A stretch of 64,000 nucleotides of DNA from Ambrosia x helenae (Eukaryota; Streptophyta; Magnoliopsida; Asterales; Asteraceae). Of this stretch, positions 11,718 to 23,490 are shown in pieces; position 1 is the stretch's first letter; every line of letters starts with the position of its first letter. The DNA is taken from the NCBI GenBank assembly GCA_030844895.1, contig CM061229.1, forward strand, positions 121,285,682 through 121,349,681, read 5' to 3'. Below the pieces are notes generated by a model. It was not told where the DNA came from and made no database searches. It was given only the letters and a program-made list of their open reading frames with translations. A program made the translations under genes and the position numbers.

Positions 11718-12120
11718 TGCACTTCACTGTCACCACCCATGCATCTTCTCCACCACAAGTATATATATTTTTAGAGAGAAACTCACGAGAAAGATCCCAT
11801 TAGATAGAACCGGAATTTGGTTCACGGATCTACTACCAGCACCAATGGTGGCGGTGTTACCGTGCTGGTAGTGGAATACCCATGACCAATTAAGGTGTTG
11901 TCCCGTCCCCCTTAGTGGGGAGATTCTAGATGCAAATCTAGGCAAATGTGTATTTTTTTGTAAATATAATAGGGGTAACATTAGCTGTTTAAAAAAAATG
12001 GAACTCTCTCCCTTCTCAAATTTATCTTAGAACAACCCGAAAGGCTTAAGTTGGAGTCGTCCCACTTGTTCGGTCCGTGGAGAAGGATCAGTCCAAAGGA
12101 GAAGTAGAGGGACCTACTCT
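11399..12120. other. spacer with microsatellites
   Basis: Contains (TA)n at about 11400-11418, a 15-base G run at 11493-11507 and a long (AAT)n tract at about 11658-11716. No gene or clear element end was found. Confidence 0.6.
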
Positions 12121-12463
12121 CTTGCAACTAGGGCTGCAAATAAACTGAACTTTCAGCGAACAGTTCATGAACCGTTTGACAGGAAGTTCGTTTGTTTTCA
12201 TTCGCTTAATAAATGAACGAACACAAACAAAAAATTTTGTTCGTTTAGTTAAATGAACGAATATGAACAGAGTCTACGTTCGTTCGTTTATGTTCGTGAA
12301 CGTTCGGTAACATGTTCGTCTATGTTCAATAGTTTAATAAGGTTTTTATTTTTTATAATGTTTTTTATATTCTTTATTTTTTTATTATTTTACCCAAATA
12401 AATAAATAATTTTGTGTGAGTTAAGTATATGGCTATGTGAGATCAATAAACCTTACTTTTAGA

Positions 12464-12653
12464 GGGTGTTTGGGATTGCATTTTAAATCTGATTTTTAGA
12501 TTATTGAAAACGCAGATAATCAGTTTTTAGTATATGGGATTGCATTTGGAAAATGTAGATAGCTTTTTAGACTAACAAAACACAATAATCTATAAGCAGT
12601 TTCACCCCTACTTTTCCAAAATGTATAATCTGTTTTGAATAATCAATCCCAAA
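12464..12653. mobile_element. small MITE, GGGTGTTTGGGATTG family
   Basis: Left end GGGTGTTTGGGATTGCATTT and right end ATAATCAATCCCAAAAG are inverted relative to each other, within the larger hAT-like MITE. The outermost bases of the right end have diverged. Confidence 0.45.
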
Positions 12654-13067
12654 AGTTTTGTTGGTGGTGTAGTGGTTTGTGGTGAACTTCTATTGCCCAA
12701 GGTCACAAGTTCGATCCTTGGGAGAGGTATATTTTTAGGGAAGGGCAAGTTTGTCCAACACCTGTAGCCCAGTTGGTTGAGGGCCTAAAGTTTCCTATGG
12801 GAGGGTTGAGTTCAAATCCCACTAGCTACATTTGGAGGACATTAGTGGAGGGGAAATGAGGGATGACCCGGCCTTTGGCTTGGGTTCGAGTCCTGATCCT
12901 GACCGGTTTTACCGATTATTTCACTGTCGTGCCTTCGGGCGGGTGAGTGGTCGGGTTTTCCCGAGAATTGGTGGCAATTGGTGGCCCGGGTCCTCTCGAG
13001 TGTCTGATTTGTCAAAAGGGTGCCTGAGAGTGCTCGAAAATTGATTCGTTGGCTGTTAAAAAAAAAA
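12654..13067 (+). mobile_element. tRNA-derived SINE (possibly composite)
   Basis: Contains successive tRNA-like promoter boxes: GGTGTAGTGG with GTTCGATCC (12662-12720), TAGCCCAGTTGG with GAGTTCAAATCCC (12768-12820), and a third box B, GGTTCGAGTCC, near 12882. It then runs through a GC-richer body to a 10-base A tail at 13058-13067. This is the layout of a plant SINE, perhaps two SINEs inserted together. The target duplication was not identified. Confidence 0.5.
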
Positions 13068-13570
13068 GTATAACCATTAAATAAATAATTAATGAAGAGT
13101 TCAAATTTAATTAAGTAATTATTGAAGACTTCAAGTTTAAAATGTGAGCTTAGTTTTTCTAGACACAATTTTATTATTTATACCAATACTATGTTAAGTA
13201 CTAAATATGTTTGTATAATTACGTTATATTTTGGGTAAATCTAGTTAATTTTTTAATATATGTGAATTCAATCTTATTCAAAAGTTAATATGTGTCCCTT
13301 TGTGTTTGTTTTCGTTAATGAACACTTCTTTGTAGTCGTTTTTGTTTATGAACGTTTCTTTGTGTTCATTAATGTTTGTTTGTGTTCGTGTACGTTCATG
13401 AAAAAAATTAACAAACGAACACAAACATAAGTGTTTTCTTAACAAAACCAACACGATTAGGAAATCTCGTTTGGTAAGCGTTCATGAACTGTTCGTGAAC
13501 ACATACTTTCCTTAATAAACAAACACAAACAAGGCCTTGTTCATATTCGTTCGGTTTGTTTGCAGCCATA

Positions 13571-14248
13571 CTTGCAAACCTTGATATTCAACTAAAAACA
13601 AGTTCTAGAAAGGAGTGATATATTAAAAATAAAGGAAGACAGAGATGGAGGTTTTATAGGGTGTTTGAGATTGAGTTGAAAACAACTTATTAACTTATTA
13701 TCTTCTTTAAAAAGTCAATAAGTTAATAAGTTGTTTGGCTACAATAGAAGCACTTCATGGTTTGATCTTTTGAAATGGGTTGAAAAAGCTGTTTTCAAGA
13801 AGTCACAAATTCTGGCGTTTTGTTTCGGCTTTTGGAATACAAATTACAAATCTAGCCACCCATGCAACCAATTTTCATCATAAGCTAAATCAAACACTTT
13901 TTAAAAAACAACTTATTGACTTATTAGCTTTTCAAACACTAATCTAAACATTTTTTTAAAAAAACTCATTTTCGAAAAGTCAAAAATCAATAAGCACTTT
14001 TTACAGAACTTTATTATCATCCTATTGTTATGAACATATTTTTTTTATAAATATTATAATTTTTGAAAAATAAATACCTTAAAATGTATGAATCTTTCAA
14101 CCTATTTAGTGATTATAAGATTAAAGCCTGAAGTGAAACTTTGAATGATTTTCATAAATGGAGAGAAACTTATATTTTGTAGAGAGCAGTACTAAAACTG
14201 GACTATCATTTTATTCTCTTACCCATTAAAACAAACTTAACTTGCACA
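13571..14248. other. spacer with a probable MITE
   Basis: GGGTGTTTGAGATTGAG at 13660 and repeated AACTTATTAACTTATT motifs in both orientations up to about 13950 suggest a degraded MITE. No gene was found. Confidence 0.35.
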
Positions 14249-14486
14249 TAGGGTTAGCATAGGACGGCTGCTCTCGCCATCTTCTCCTTCCCAATCCTCT
14301 TCACCATCTTCCTTCTCTCCTCCGATCCCAACCGTCAATTACTAGTTAGCTCCGATGAGACGCCGGGAGGAGACGAATCGACGAAGACAACCAAACCTAG
14401 ACAGGAAGACTTATGAAGACCTAAAGAAGAGAAAGTAGGAATAGCTAGGGAGATTGAAGGATGGCAGTGGTAGCTAGTGGGAAACG

Positions 14487-16180
14487 GTGATGAGCAAACG
14501 ATCGAAGAAGGAAAAAAGATTTCAGAGTAGGGAAGAATGGTTGAGGAGCTGTGCTTCGTTCTTTGTGTCAAATCCTCCCTCTAACTGTACCGGGGACAGA
14601 TTGTGGAAGGCGTTCGAGCATCTCGGAAACATTGAAGACGCGTTTGTGCTGAGGAAGACTGATGTGGGAGGCAACCGGTTTGGTTTTGTCCGCTTTTCTG
14701 GGTCAAGGATGTGGAAACTTGGCTGCTTAAACTGAGGAACGTCTCTATTGATGGGGCGATTGTTGGGTCAATCTTGCTATGTTTAACAGGGATGGCTCGA
14801 GGAAGGTGGCTCCGTCCCGGCTGCCTCTACCTTCGTGTTTTCAAGGCTGGGTGACAGAGCTAAGCCAGTTGCGGAATCGTCTGATGCTTTGGTGCGTCCG
14901 ACTATGGTTGGGGAGGGGTCCTTCAAGTCGGCTCTTGGGAAAGGACCTGGTCTTGATGTTAAAGTCCTTAGGGAGGATGTTATTAAGCTCCCTCCATTGC
15001 AATCCAGAGCCAAGAAGTGCTGGGAATTTAAATCCCTTATTGGTGAGGTAAAGGATCTAGCTTTGCTTGATAATTTAAGCGAATTACTTTGGATTGAAGA
15101 GTTAAAAGATGTTGAAGTGAGATATTTGGGAGGTATGAAAATTCTGTTAACCTTCAAGTCTGTGAAGAAGGTCGAAATTTTCTTGTCCGAACATTATGAC
15201 CTGTGGGCTCCTTGGTTTTCGATGCTGTATATTTGGGGAGGCATCGTGCCTGTCTTTGAAAGATTAGCTTGGATAAAAGTGGTGGATGTCCCGGTGCCCC
15301 TCTGGGACAAACATGTTTTCAATCGTATTGGGGAGATGTGGGAGACTCATTGGAAAGTCTAAAGCAGCTATCGGTGATGGCAATCTTTCTGACGACAAGA
15401 TGGCGGTGATCGTCTCATCAGGTGATAGAATTAACAGGTTGTTAAAGTTGCACTGGCAAGGGCAAGAGATTCCGTTTTGGGTCCATGAAGTCGACGTTAA
15501 CTGGTCACCGTCTTTTTTCGTCTAATCGTCGGGAAGAGGTTACCGGACAGTCTACTTCGGTTGCAACTCCGGAGGTGGGTCTGGAAGTTGGGATGTCCAA
15601 TGGTCAGGTGGAAGGTGAAGAGTTGGACGTGGGGAATCTGCATGATAATTCAATGCAGCAGCCGCATAATTACAAGACTACCCCTAGGGTAGCTCCAGAG
15701 GTTGTTGGTAGGGACCCACCTAGGCTAACCAATGAGAATGGTTGCTCTCTTAATCTGGGCTCGTCGGGGAGTTTAGAAGGAACCCATTTAGATGCTGAGG
15801 ATGTGGGCCTGAGTTTTGTTACTATTAGGCCCAATAAAAAACACAAGACCAAAAAAGTTCCTGTTGCCCAAATTCCTGTTATCCCTTCTTTTTATCTAAA
15901 TGAAGACCCAGGCCCATTTGGGCTGGATGAAATTATTTGGCAGTTGAATCCAGGAGGTGGTGCTGTTGTTTCTGAGATTGGCTCTTCGGTTGGGGGCGCA
16001 TCCTCTCAACAAATCCAGTGCTCGGAGCATATAGAAGTATTACTAGTCATGACTGAGTTTGAGAAGGAGGTTGATGCCACGATGATTTATGGAGCAGGTT
16101 TGGGTATTGGGCTGGGAGGTTTCGAAAATCAGGTGAAGAAATTGGTCAAAGGGGATATGGAGCAGGTTGTTTCCTCATGA
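14487..16180 (+). pseudogene. LINE ORF1, RNA-binding protein (frameshifted)
   Basis: The first frame (14487-14735) encodes an RRM: FFVSNPPSNCTGDRLWKAFE.. then GGNRFGFVRFSG, the RNP1-like motif. The reading then passes through other frames: 14835-15362 (LPPLQSRAKKCWEFKSLIGE, a DUF4283-like middle domain), 15286-15525 (QGQEIPFWVHEVD) and 15485-16180, a low-complexity acidic tail. At least three frameshifts are needed. ORF1 of plant L1 elements binds the element RNA and forms the RNP. The last frame ends in an ATGA overlap with ORF2. Confidence 0.65.
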
Positions 16181-19077
16181 ATTTTTTAACTTTAAATATT
16201 AGGGGGGTTATTGGTGCTGAGAAACCTGGTTGGATTCAGAAGTTGAAAAGGAAGTTTCCTTTCTCTTTCTTGGCCATTCAGGAATCTCACCAAGAAGTCT
16301 TGTCTGATTGGTTCATCCGAAGATTCTGGGATAAATCTCCGTTTAAGTTCGATTATGTCGGGGCGGTTGGCAGATTAGGGGGTATTTTCTCTATTTGGAA
16401 TTCAGATCTTTTTTCGGCTGATACAGTGGTGAAAAACAATTGCTTCTTGTTAATTTCCAGATTTCTTAAAGGAGTGGAGATTCGGTTAAGCGTTCTTAAT
16501 GTCTATGCTCCTAGAGATCCGGCTAGTAAGAGCAGGTTGTGGGGAGAAATCCTTGCTGTTAAAGAGCAATTTTCAGGTTTATGGGTGGCTCTTGGTGACT
16601 TTAATGAGGTTAGAAGAGTGGAGGAACGGGTTAATTCCAGATTTGACGCGAATGCAGCAGGTGCGTTTAATGAATTCATTGGTACTGCGGGTCTATTGGA
16701 GTATCATATGATTAGGGGGAACTTCACCTATATGTCGGACAATGGGGAGAAGTTAAGTAAACTTGATCGAGTGTTCGTCTGCCGTGGTTTTATGGATTTG
16801 TGGCCTGACGCGAGTCTTGAAGCCTTGAGTAGAGGATATTCGGACCACCGTCCGTTGCTCCTTTCCTGTGACAAAGTTGATTTTGGGCCCATACCGTTTA
16901 AGTTGTTTAACAGTTGGGTTGGAATGGAGGAATTGAAGCAGATTGTGATTAAAAACACTTCAGCTGATTTGGGTCAAATGAAAGGGGACTTTATTTTCGC
17001 TAAACTCTTGAAGAATATTAAAAAAGTTGTTAAAATCTGGAGGGCAGCCACGCGTGTTAATGAAGAGAAGGAGTTGTTGGCTTGCTCAAAGGTTATTGAT
17101 AGCTTGGAGTTATTGGCAGAATCGTGCCTTCTGTCGTCCATCCAAAGACAGCTTAGAGCAGCCTTGAGATTGAAAGTTAAGAAGTTGGAGTCCAATAAGG
17201 CAAAAGATCTTAAACAAAAATCTCGCTTGAATTGGGTGAAGCTGGGAGACGAGAACACGGGTTATTTTCACAAGGCGGTCAAAATTAACTTTGCAAAAGG
17301 TAGATTCAATGGCCTGCAGGTTAACGGATCCTGGTCGAGAGACCCGGTTGTTATCAAGGAAGAGGTCTGGAAATGGTTTAAACACCAATTTTCGGAGCCT
17401 ATGAGGATGCGTCCCTCCTTTTCAAATTTCGGCCTTCCCTCCTTTTCAAATAGCCTTGCTGCTGGTCTTACAGCCACTTTCTCTTCCAGTGAAGTGCTAA
17501 GAGCCATACGCGATTGTGACGGGGATAAATCCCCGGACCCGGATGGGTTTTCCTTCAATTTCCTAAAGGTTTATTGGGAGCATCTTGAGCCTTTTGTTAT
17601 GAAGATGATGGGTGATTTCTACTCCTCTGGGAATGTTTTGGTGGGATGTAACGCCTTGTTCATAGCTTTAATTCCCAAAGTTTCCGACCCTCAAAACATA
17701 GGTGAGTATCGCCCCATATCCCTTATCGGCTCTATCTATAAAATTGTGGCGAAGGTGCTTGCGAACTGCCTTAAGCCTTTATTGAATGATCTGATCTCCT
17801 CGACCCAATCCGCCTTCGTTAGTGGGAGGAACATCTTGGATAACCCCCTCATCATTAGTGAGCTCTTGGCTTGGAAAAAGAAGTCGAAAGATAAGATGTT
17901 GATTCTTAAGGTGGATTTCCAGAAAGCATATGACTCGATAAATTGGAAATGCCTTTTTGCCTCTCTTCGGGGAAAGGCTCGGTTTTGGTGAATGGCTCGC
18001 CGTCTAAAGAGTTTGCCTTAAAAAGGGGCCTCTGCCAAGGTGACCCTCTCTCACCTTTCTTGTTTATCTTGGTGATGGAAGTTTTGGTTATGTTGATGAA
18101 TAGAGCTGTGAGTATGGGGATGTTTCACGAGGTTAAAACTCCTAATGGTGGCCCGTTTCTTAAGATGTTTGCAGCTGGTTACGGGATTAAAAATAAACAA
18201 GCGAAAGTGTTTCTTATTCGGGGTGGGTGTGGAGGATGAGGAGGTGCTTTTGATGGCCGAGAAGTTAAAGTGTAGTGTTGGATCCTTTCCGTTCACCTAC
18301 CTTGGAATTCCTATCGGTGCGAATATGAACCAGTTAACCCATTGGAAGCCGGTGGTTGATAAATTCAGCTCTCGGCTTTCAACTTGGAGAGCAAACTTGT
18401 TGTCTTTTGCAGGTCGGGTTACTCTTGCTAAGGCGGTCTTGGGCTGCCTGCCTTCTTATTTTCTGTCTATTTTTAAAGCCCCTATTGCAATAATAAAGAA
18501 CCTTGAAGGTATGAGGAGAGATTTCGTTTGGGGAAAAGTGGGGTCGAGAGGGAAAATTAGATGGATTAAATGGGAGAAGATCACAAAATCGAAGACGCGG
18601 GGTGGATACGGTCTTGGTAATATTAGAGATTTCAACTTAGCCATGTTGGCGAAATGGTGGTGGAGAATAAAAAATGATCCGTCTCAACTTTGGGTCTCGG
18701 TGGTGACGGCCATCCATAAAACTAAAGTGGATCGGTTTATAGTTCCTCTTAATCAATCGGTGACAGGGGTTTGGAAGAATATTGTTAATGTAGGCCCGGA
18801 ATTTTCCAAGGTAGGGATTAGTGTCGAGCAGAAGCTTCGAGTGTCTGTTGGGGACGTTCATAAGACCCGTTTCTGGAAAGACATATGGCTGGGAAATGAG
18901 GCTCTGAAAGTCGCTTATCCAGAGCTGTTCCGCCTTGCGAAGGATAAAAATGGGTCGGTTGCGGATCACATTTGTTTCAGGGGCTCGGTTACTCATTGGG
19001 GATGGTCTTGGTTGAAGGATCCGACTAGTCAAGCTGAATGGTTCAAGGTTGGACAGCTTATGAACCAGCTGCAGAAT
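16177..19077 (+). pseudogene. LINE ORF2, endonuclease and reverse transcriptase
   Basis: A 604-codon open frame starts MNFLTLNIRG and carries the APE-type endonuclease motifs QESH, NVYAPRD, LGDFNEV and SDHRPLLL. The reverse transcriptase follows: DKSPDPDGFSFNFLK, EYRPISLIGSIYKI, SAFVSGRNILDN, KVDFQKAYDSINWK. At about 17950 some 20 codons are missing and the frame changes. QGDPLSPFLFILVMEV is then present, but a second deletion near 18150 removes the catalytic FADD box before GLKIN and YLGIPIG. The product could not copy RNA. The gypsy element interrupts the frame at 19078, and the 3' end resumes at 29636. Confidence 0.8.
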
Positions 19078-21789
19078 TGTGATACCCCGAAAATTCAGGT
19101 TCTCACTTTAACTAAACTCTAGTTACATTCCTTGCATTATACTTAACTAGGGTTAGTTAGATAAGACATACGTGCATGGTTATGAGTCAAGGTGTGATTG
19201 CATGATTAGTGAACCTCGGACGTTGGTGAATAATAAACTTATGTGTCTCGGTGATACCTGACAAACTTATGTGAAAACCATACGTGATTATGTGAACCTA
19301 AACCGAACACGTTAATAGAAATCATTAAAAGTGGAGCATGAGGTTGATTAGGGTCTTAATGCATGGGGTTACACTTGTTACGGTCCGAAATAACGAAAAC
19401 GTCGAAGGATAACGCGTCGGGAGGCGAAACGAGGCAAAAGCGCGCCACCCGGACCTGTGAGCGGCCGCTCACAGGCTCCGAGCGGCCGCTCCATTTATCC
19501 TGACGGGTCTAAACCGCCTCAAACTCATATTTAAGCATCCTTAACCCCCATGCAACCCTCATACTCAACCCTAATTGCCCCCTTACTGCCCCACATGAAT
19601 ATTTCACTCCAAAAACTCCTGCTAAGGCTCAAGATCATCAATTGGGAGGCTCCAAGGCGCGCGATTGATTGATTTGAAGAGCTAAGGGTATAACTCATGA
19701 TTTCTTACGCTTTTTACTTTATGTTTTATTGTAAAAATCATATAACAAGTTTGTCCAGGTCTGAATGGGTTTAATAAACATTAAAACATGAGTCTTTTTG
19801 AAGATTAAACGGATTAAACCTATTAATAAACGCGTAGTAACATCATAGGATGCTTGTTGCGCAAGTTATTGGTGTTTTGATCCTAAAAGCTTTGATCTTG
19901 ACATGTTTGATAATAGGATCTGATGGGAATAGGTATTAGGAAAGTTGTATGATGATTATTAGGTGTTATTGATTGATAATATGCAACTAGGGTTTGATAT
20001 AATTGATAATATTGAACGATTAGAATCTGGACAGATTCTGAATGTCGACTTGTAGGGTCTGTTTCGTGGCTTGAAAATAATTGGTTTGATCGATTCTTTG
20101 CATGATTGTAACGTACAAGGTCTTAGCTTTTCATAATGGGTAAAACCATCGAATTTGGATATCGTTTGAGTCGTTTTTGGAATTTTAATTGATTAGGGGT
20201 CATATCAGATTTTCGGATTTGTAAATTGGGCTAACTTTAAATGGTCATAACTTGAGATTTACAAGGAGTTAGGTTATGAAATTTTTACAGTAGGTCAATA
20301 CTGGAAAAATAGAGCTTTTCCAAGTGGATTCATCTCGTTTGGATGAATACACAATTTTTAAGAATTTTCCCACTAAACTGACCTGTTGAGGAGATTTTCT
20401 GGACATAGCTGTGTTGTACGAATTTTCATAATTTTTGTGTTTGGAACTAAGACAAAACAAAAATAGGTATTGTCGAGTGAATCCCAAAGAAAATTCAGTA
20501 AAAATTTGGGAGGTTAACTCACTGATTTGCTATTTTAAATAAATTCGTTTTGATGGCGCACAATCTGTCCTGAAAACACAGATTGTGTATTATGTGCTTC
20601 TGTGATTAATTGAGGTCTTAGGTGGTATGGAATTGACATGTAACTGAAGTACACTTGTCTGAGACACATACGGAATGTAGAAACTAATTGTAACCAACGT
20701 ATTCACCAACGGGTCCGTAGGGTTTACTATTGCATGTAGAATCACTAGGCGTCGCATACACACTTTTGAACATCTAAAACGCCTTGGACAAACGAGTTAT
20801 ATGGTGTAATGATGTTACGCCTATACTCACGTAGTGACACTGTTATTAGGGTGTCGGTAGCATATAATACTTGCTGTTCGGATTCTTTGCTTACGCGATA
20901 AGGTGAGTTTCACTACTCTTTTCTCAAAAGCATGCGTCTCGGGTTGAGACAACTTACTTAACGTTTCTAGTCCGGTTCGGGACTACTTTTACACATCCCG
21001 GGTTTGGGGTGCATGGTTCACGTGGTGAATCTATTTTTACTAATTCATATATATGTCCTTGATGAACTAAACCAAACACATCGTTTAAGTCCTTCAAAAT
21101 ACCGAATCAATTGCCGGTTGGGCAAGCGGGTTAATTAGTTGATAGCGCTATTAGGTCTAACAAACCTCACATCGTGCTGGGAGCACGGATGTGAACTATT
21201 AGCTTCAAACATAATCATTGTCGATGGACAATGATGCAAGGCATCCTTATCCCGGTTATGGGAACTTGTTCATTAGTAGTTCGGTATTCGCCGGTTTTAG
21301 TTATCATGAGTGGGCTAGCTACCCCTGACATTTGAATTAGCTATTGTTTACAGGGTCTGAGAGACCAACGCTGTACACTTGACTTTTGGGGTTTTGAGAA
21401 CCTACACTTTTATTTACATCGCTTACTTATATTGTGAACTCACCAGCTTTATGTTGACTCACGATTTACATGCTTTTGCAGGTAGTTAGCTTCCGGTGCC
21501 AGGATTAGAAAGCACCGTACACTTCACTGCATTTGGGCTCTCGGGCATACACATAAATTATATATTATGCTTTCGTATGGTTTTAATTTGGGCGCATTGT
21601 TTTGCGCATAGTTTTTAAAAAGGTTTAAATTTGGTTTACGCTTCCGCAGCTTAACTAAATTTGGTTTTCGAAAACGAACTAAATGGTTTGGGCATTTAGA
21701 GTTCGTTCCTGTGACTTATGGCTATGGGATCCTGGTTTGTCATGCGCCTCGCGGTATAAACCCCGCAGTGGAAGTTTGAGGGTGTGACA
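19078..21789 (+). repeat. 5' LTR of element Y
   Basis: 2712 bp, starting TGTGATACCCCGAAAATTC and ending GAGGGTGTGACA. It contains a GC-rich block with a 22-bp perfect palindrome centred on GCGGCCGC at 19454-19475 and an intron-like module at 20903-21481. Confidence 0.92.
20903..21481 (+). other. candidate LTR leader intron in Y
   Basis: Donor GATAAG|GTGAGTTTCAC and acceptor ATGCTTTTGCAG|GTAGTT, with stem-loop CAGCTTTATGTTG at 21444-21456. The 3' LTR has the same sites at 28745 and 29322. The length is 579 nt. Confidence 0.45.
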
Positions 21790-21792
21790 GAT

Positions 21793-21805
21793 TGGTATCA
21801 GAGCC
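21793..21805 (+). other. primer-binding site, tRNA-iMet type
   Basis: TGGTATCAGAGCC, complementary to the 3' end of plant initiator methionine tRNA, three bases after the 5' LTR. Confidence 0.9.
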
Positions 21806-23490
21806 ATTGGTTATAGTGAACTAGGACTGCATGTTGAGTCTAGTCTATAATCATTATAGCATAAGTACACTAACAACTTAAGTGCACAACTAGCTATTAG
21901 CTACATATATCTACAACATATGATTTCGGGAGATATGTTATCTCCTAGTTCTAGACTTAATTCTTAACACGTCAATGGTGGGAACCTAGGGTTACACCAG
22001 GTGGCGCATTACTGGGAGTAATATCCTAACTAACCTCATGGACGAGGAGACAACAATAGTACAAGGGAGGGAGCCCTTGCGAGCGTTATGGCGCACGTAC
22101 ACAGGAAGCTGCACGATGCGCATGACGTGGTACCATTAAATCAACTATGAAGGAATTCGAATGCTGAGACTTATCTTTTGTCACTTAGCAAGGAGACAAT
22201 TAGTTTCTGTTCCTTGCTGCTTGATCTTTCTTACCCCCATTCGAAACTCAGACGGGACTGGGTTACGCATATAGAACTTATTTCTTACTTTAGTACCTTA
22301 CGCCTAGTATGAGCGGGCGGACGTATGACTGCATATCCCTGTTACTCATAAGTATATGGTAGATTCATGGGAACACATTAGATCGGGACTTGTTACACAC
22401 ACTCTTGGGGAGTTACGTAAAGCCTGCGATGTAATGCAACATCACAAGGGAGGATGAAACCTACTAATGGCTGATAGCCACGATTGGAGGAACGAGTGGT
22501 ACAGCTTACCACTAAACTGGCTCACATAGGACTAGAGAAGGAGATTGTACGTGATGAGAACCATATAACACTGACATCGCAAAAGAGGAAGGATAAGAGA
22601 TGAAAGGGGAACCTGAGCAGGACGAGCACACGGAAAGTGAGGATGAAGGCTCTACTATCTAGACAAAGCATGGCGACGATTGGCTCTTACCTTTTCTTAC
22701 CTATCTTTTCTTCCATTTCCCTTGTTAACTTAGATAAGACTGAGTTTTTTTATGATCAACGATAGGGTGGTTGAGGCCCTCGCATCTTTCCAAGCTAGTA
22801 AAGATCTATTTTGCTAAATCATTCTTTTCCCCTGACTTCCACATTTGAACTTTCTTATACCTTGAACGTACATCGTATTTTCAAGCCTTTTTATTGGTTG
22901 TAAACCTCGATAACTCCAACGGAACTGAAGGAGACCGTCTGGTTGCTTCGATAGCATAAGTCTTTGCCATGAGCATTTGTCCCAGGCAGGATGGAGTAAT
23001 GTACACTACATGCACACTCGATGAGTTACAGATACCTGGAAGGAGAACGTAACACCCTGTGGTGAAATCTAGAAACTTTGTTATATAGAGACGGATGGGT
23101 CTGAGATCGACGCCTACACTGCCAAGCTATAGGAGATAGCCACTATAGGCTCAAATCTATTTAACCTACCTTACAAATGGATCGAACTTTATACCGAAAG
23201 GGTGGGCCCCTCGGATTCGTGGCTTGGCCACCGCAGCTCACCTACAAATCTTTCACTTGACTCGCAGACTCACAGATGAGACTGCTGATCATGGTACCTT
23301 TCTGAAGCATGGTGCTTCATTTTCTACTGTTGGTGATAGCAAGAGAACGTGGGATAGTGTGAAGTATAAGTCCTGCAACAACAACTACCACAACGGGAAC
23401 AACAACAATGGGGTTCGTGGGAAAGCATTCGTGATTGGCATTAGGGAAGCTAGGACTGATAACAAGGTCATGACGGATACGACACTCTTA
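21806..23490 (+). pseudogene. degenerate leader and gag of element Y
   Basis: The 5' leader shares the post-PBS phrase GTCTAGTCTATAAT with related elements. No Gag core is readable. Only the tail, near 23224-23490, survives in short pieces (HLTRRLTDET, DHGTFLKHGA, KAFVIGIREARTDNK), which match the region around the zinc knuckle and the start of protease in this lineage. Gag from another element would be needed for transposition. Confidence 0.6.

Larger units (their letters stand above)
12129..13570. mobile_element. hAT-like MITE, GTTCG-rich family, copy 1
   Basis: Starts TAGGGCTGCAAATAAAC and ends GTTTGTTTGCAGCC plus ATA. The flanks are CTTGCAAC (12121-12128) and CTTGCAAA (13571-13578), an 8-bp hAT-size duplication with one mismatch. 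Both arms are dense in GTTCGTTTA/AACGAACA motifs, as in the copy at 43664-44529. A MITE and a SINE sit in the middle. Confidence 0.65.

Noticed and set aside
20269..20487. 72-codon minus-strand frame, repeated at 28110-28328
   Set aside because: Identical only because both lie in the LTRs of element Y; no family resemblance.
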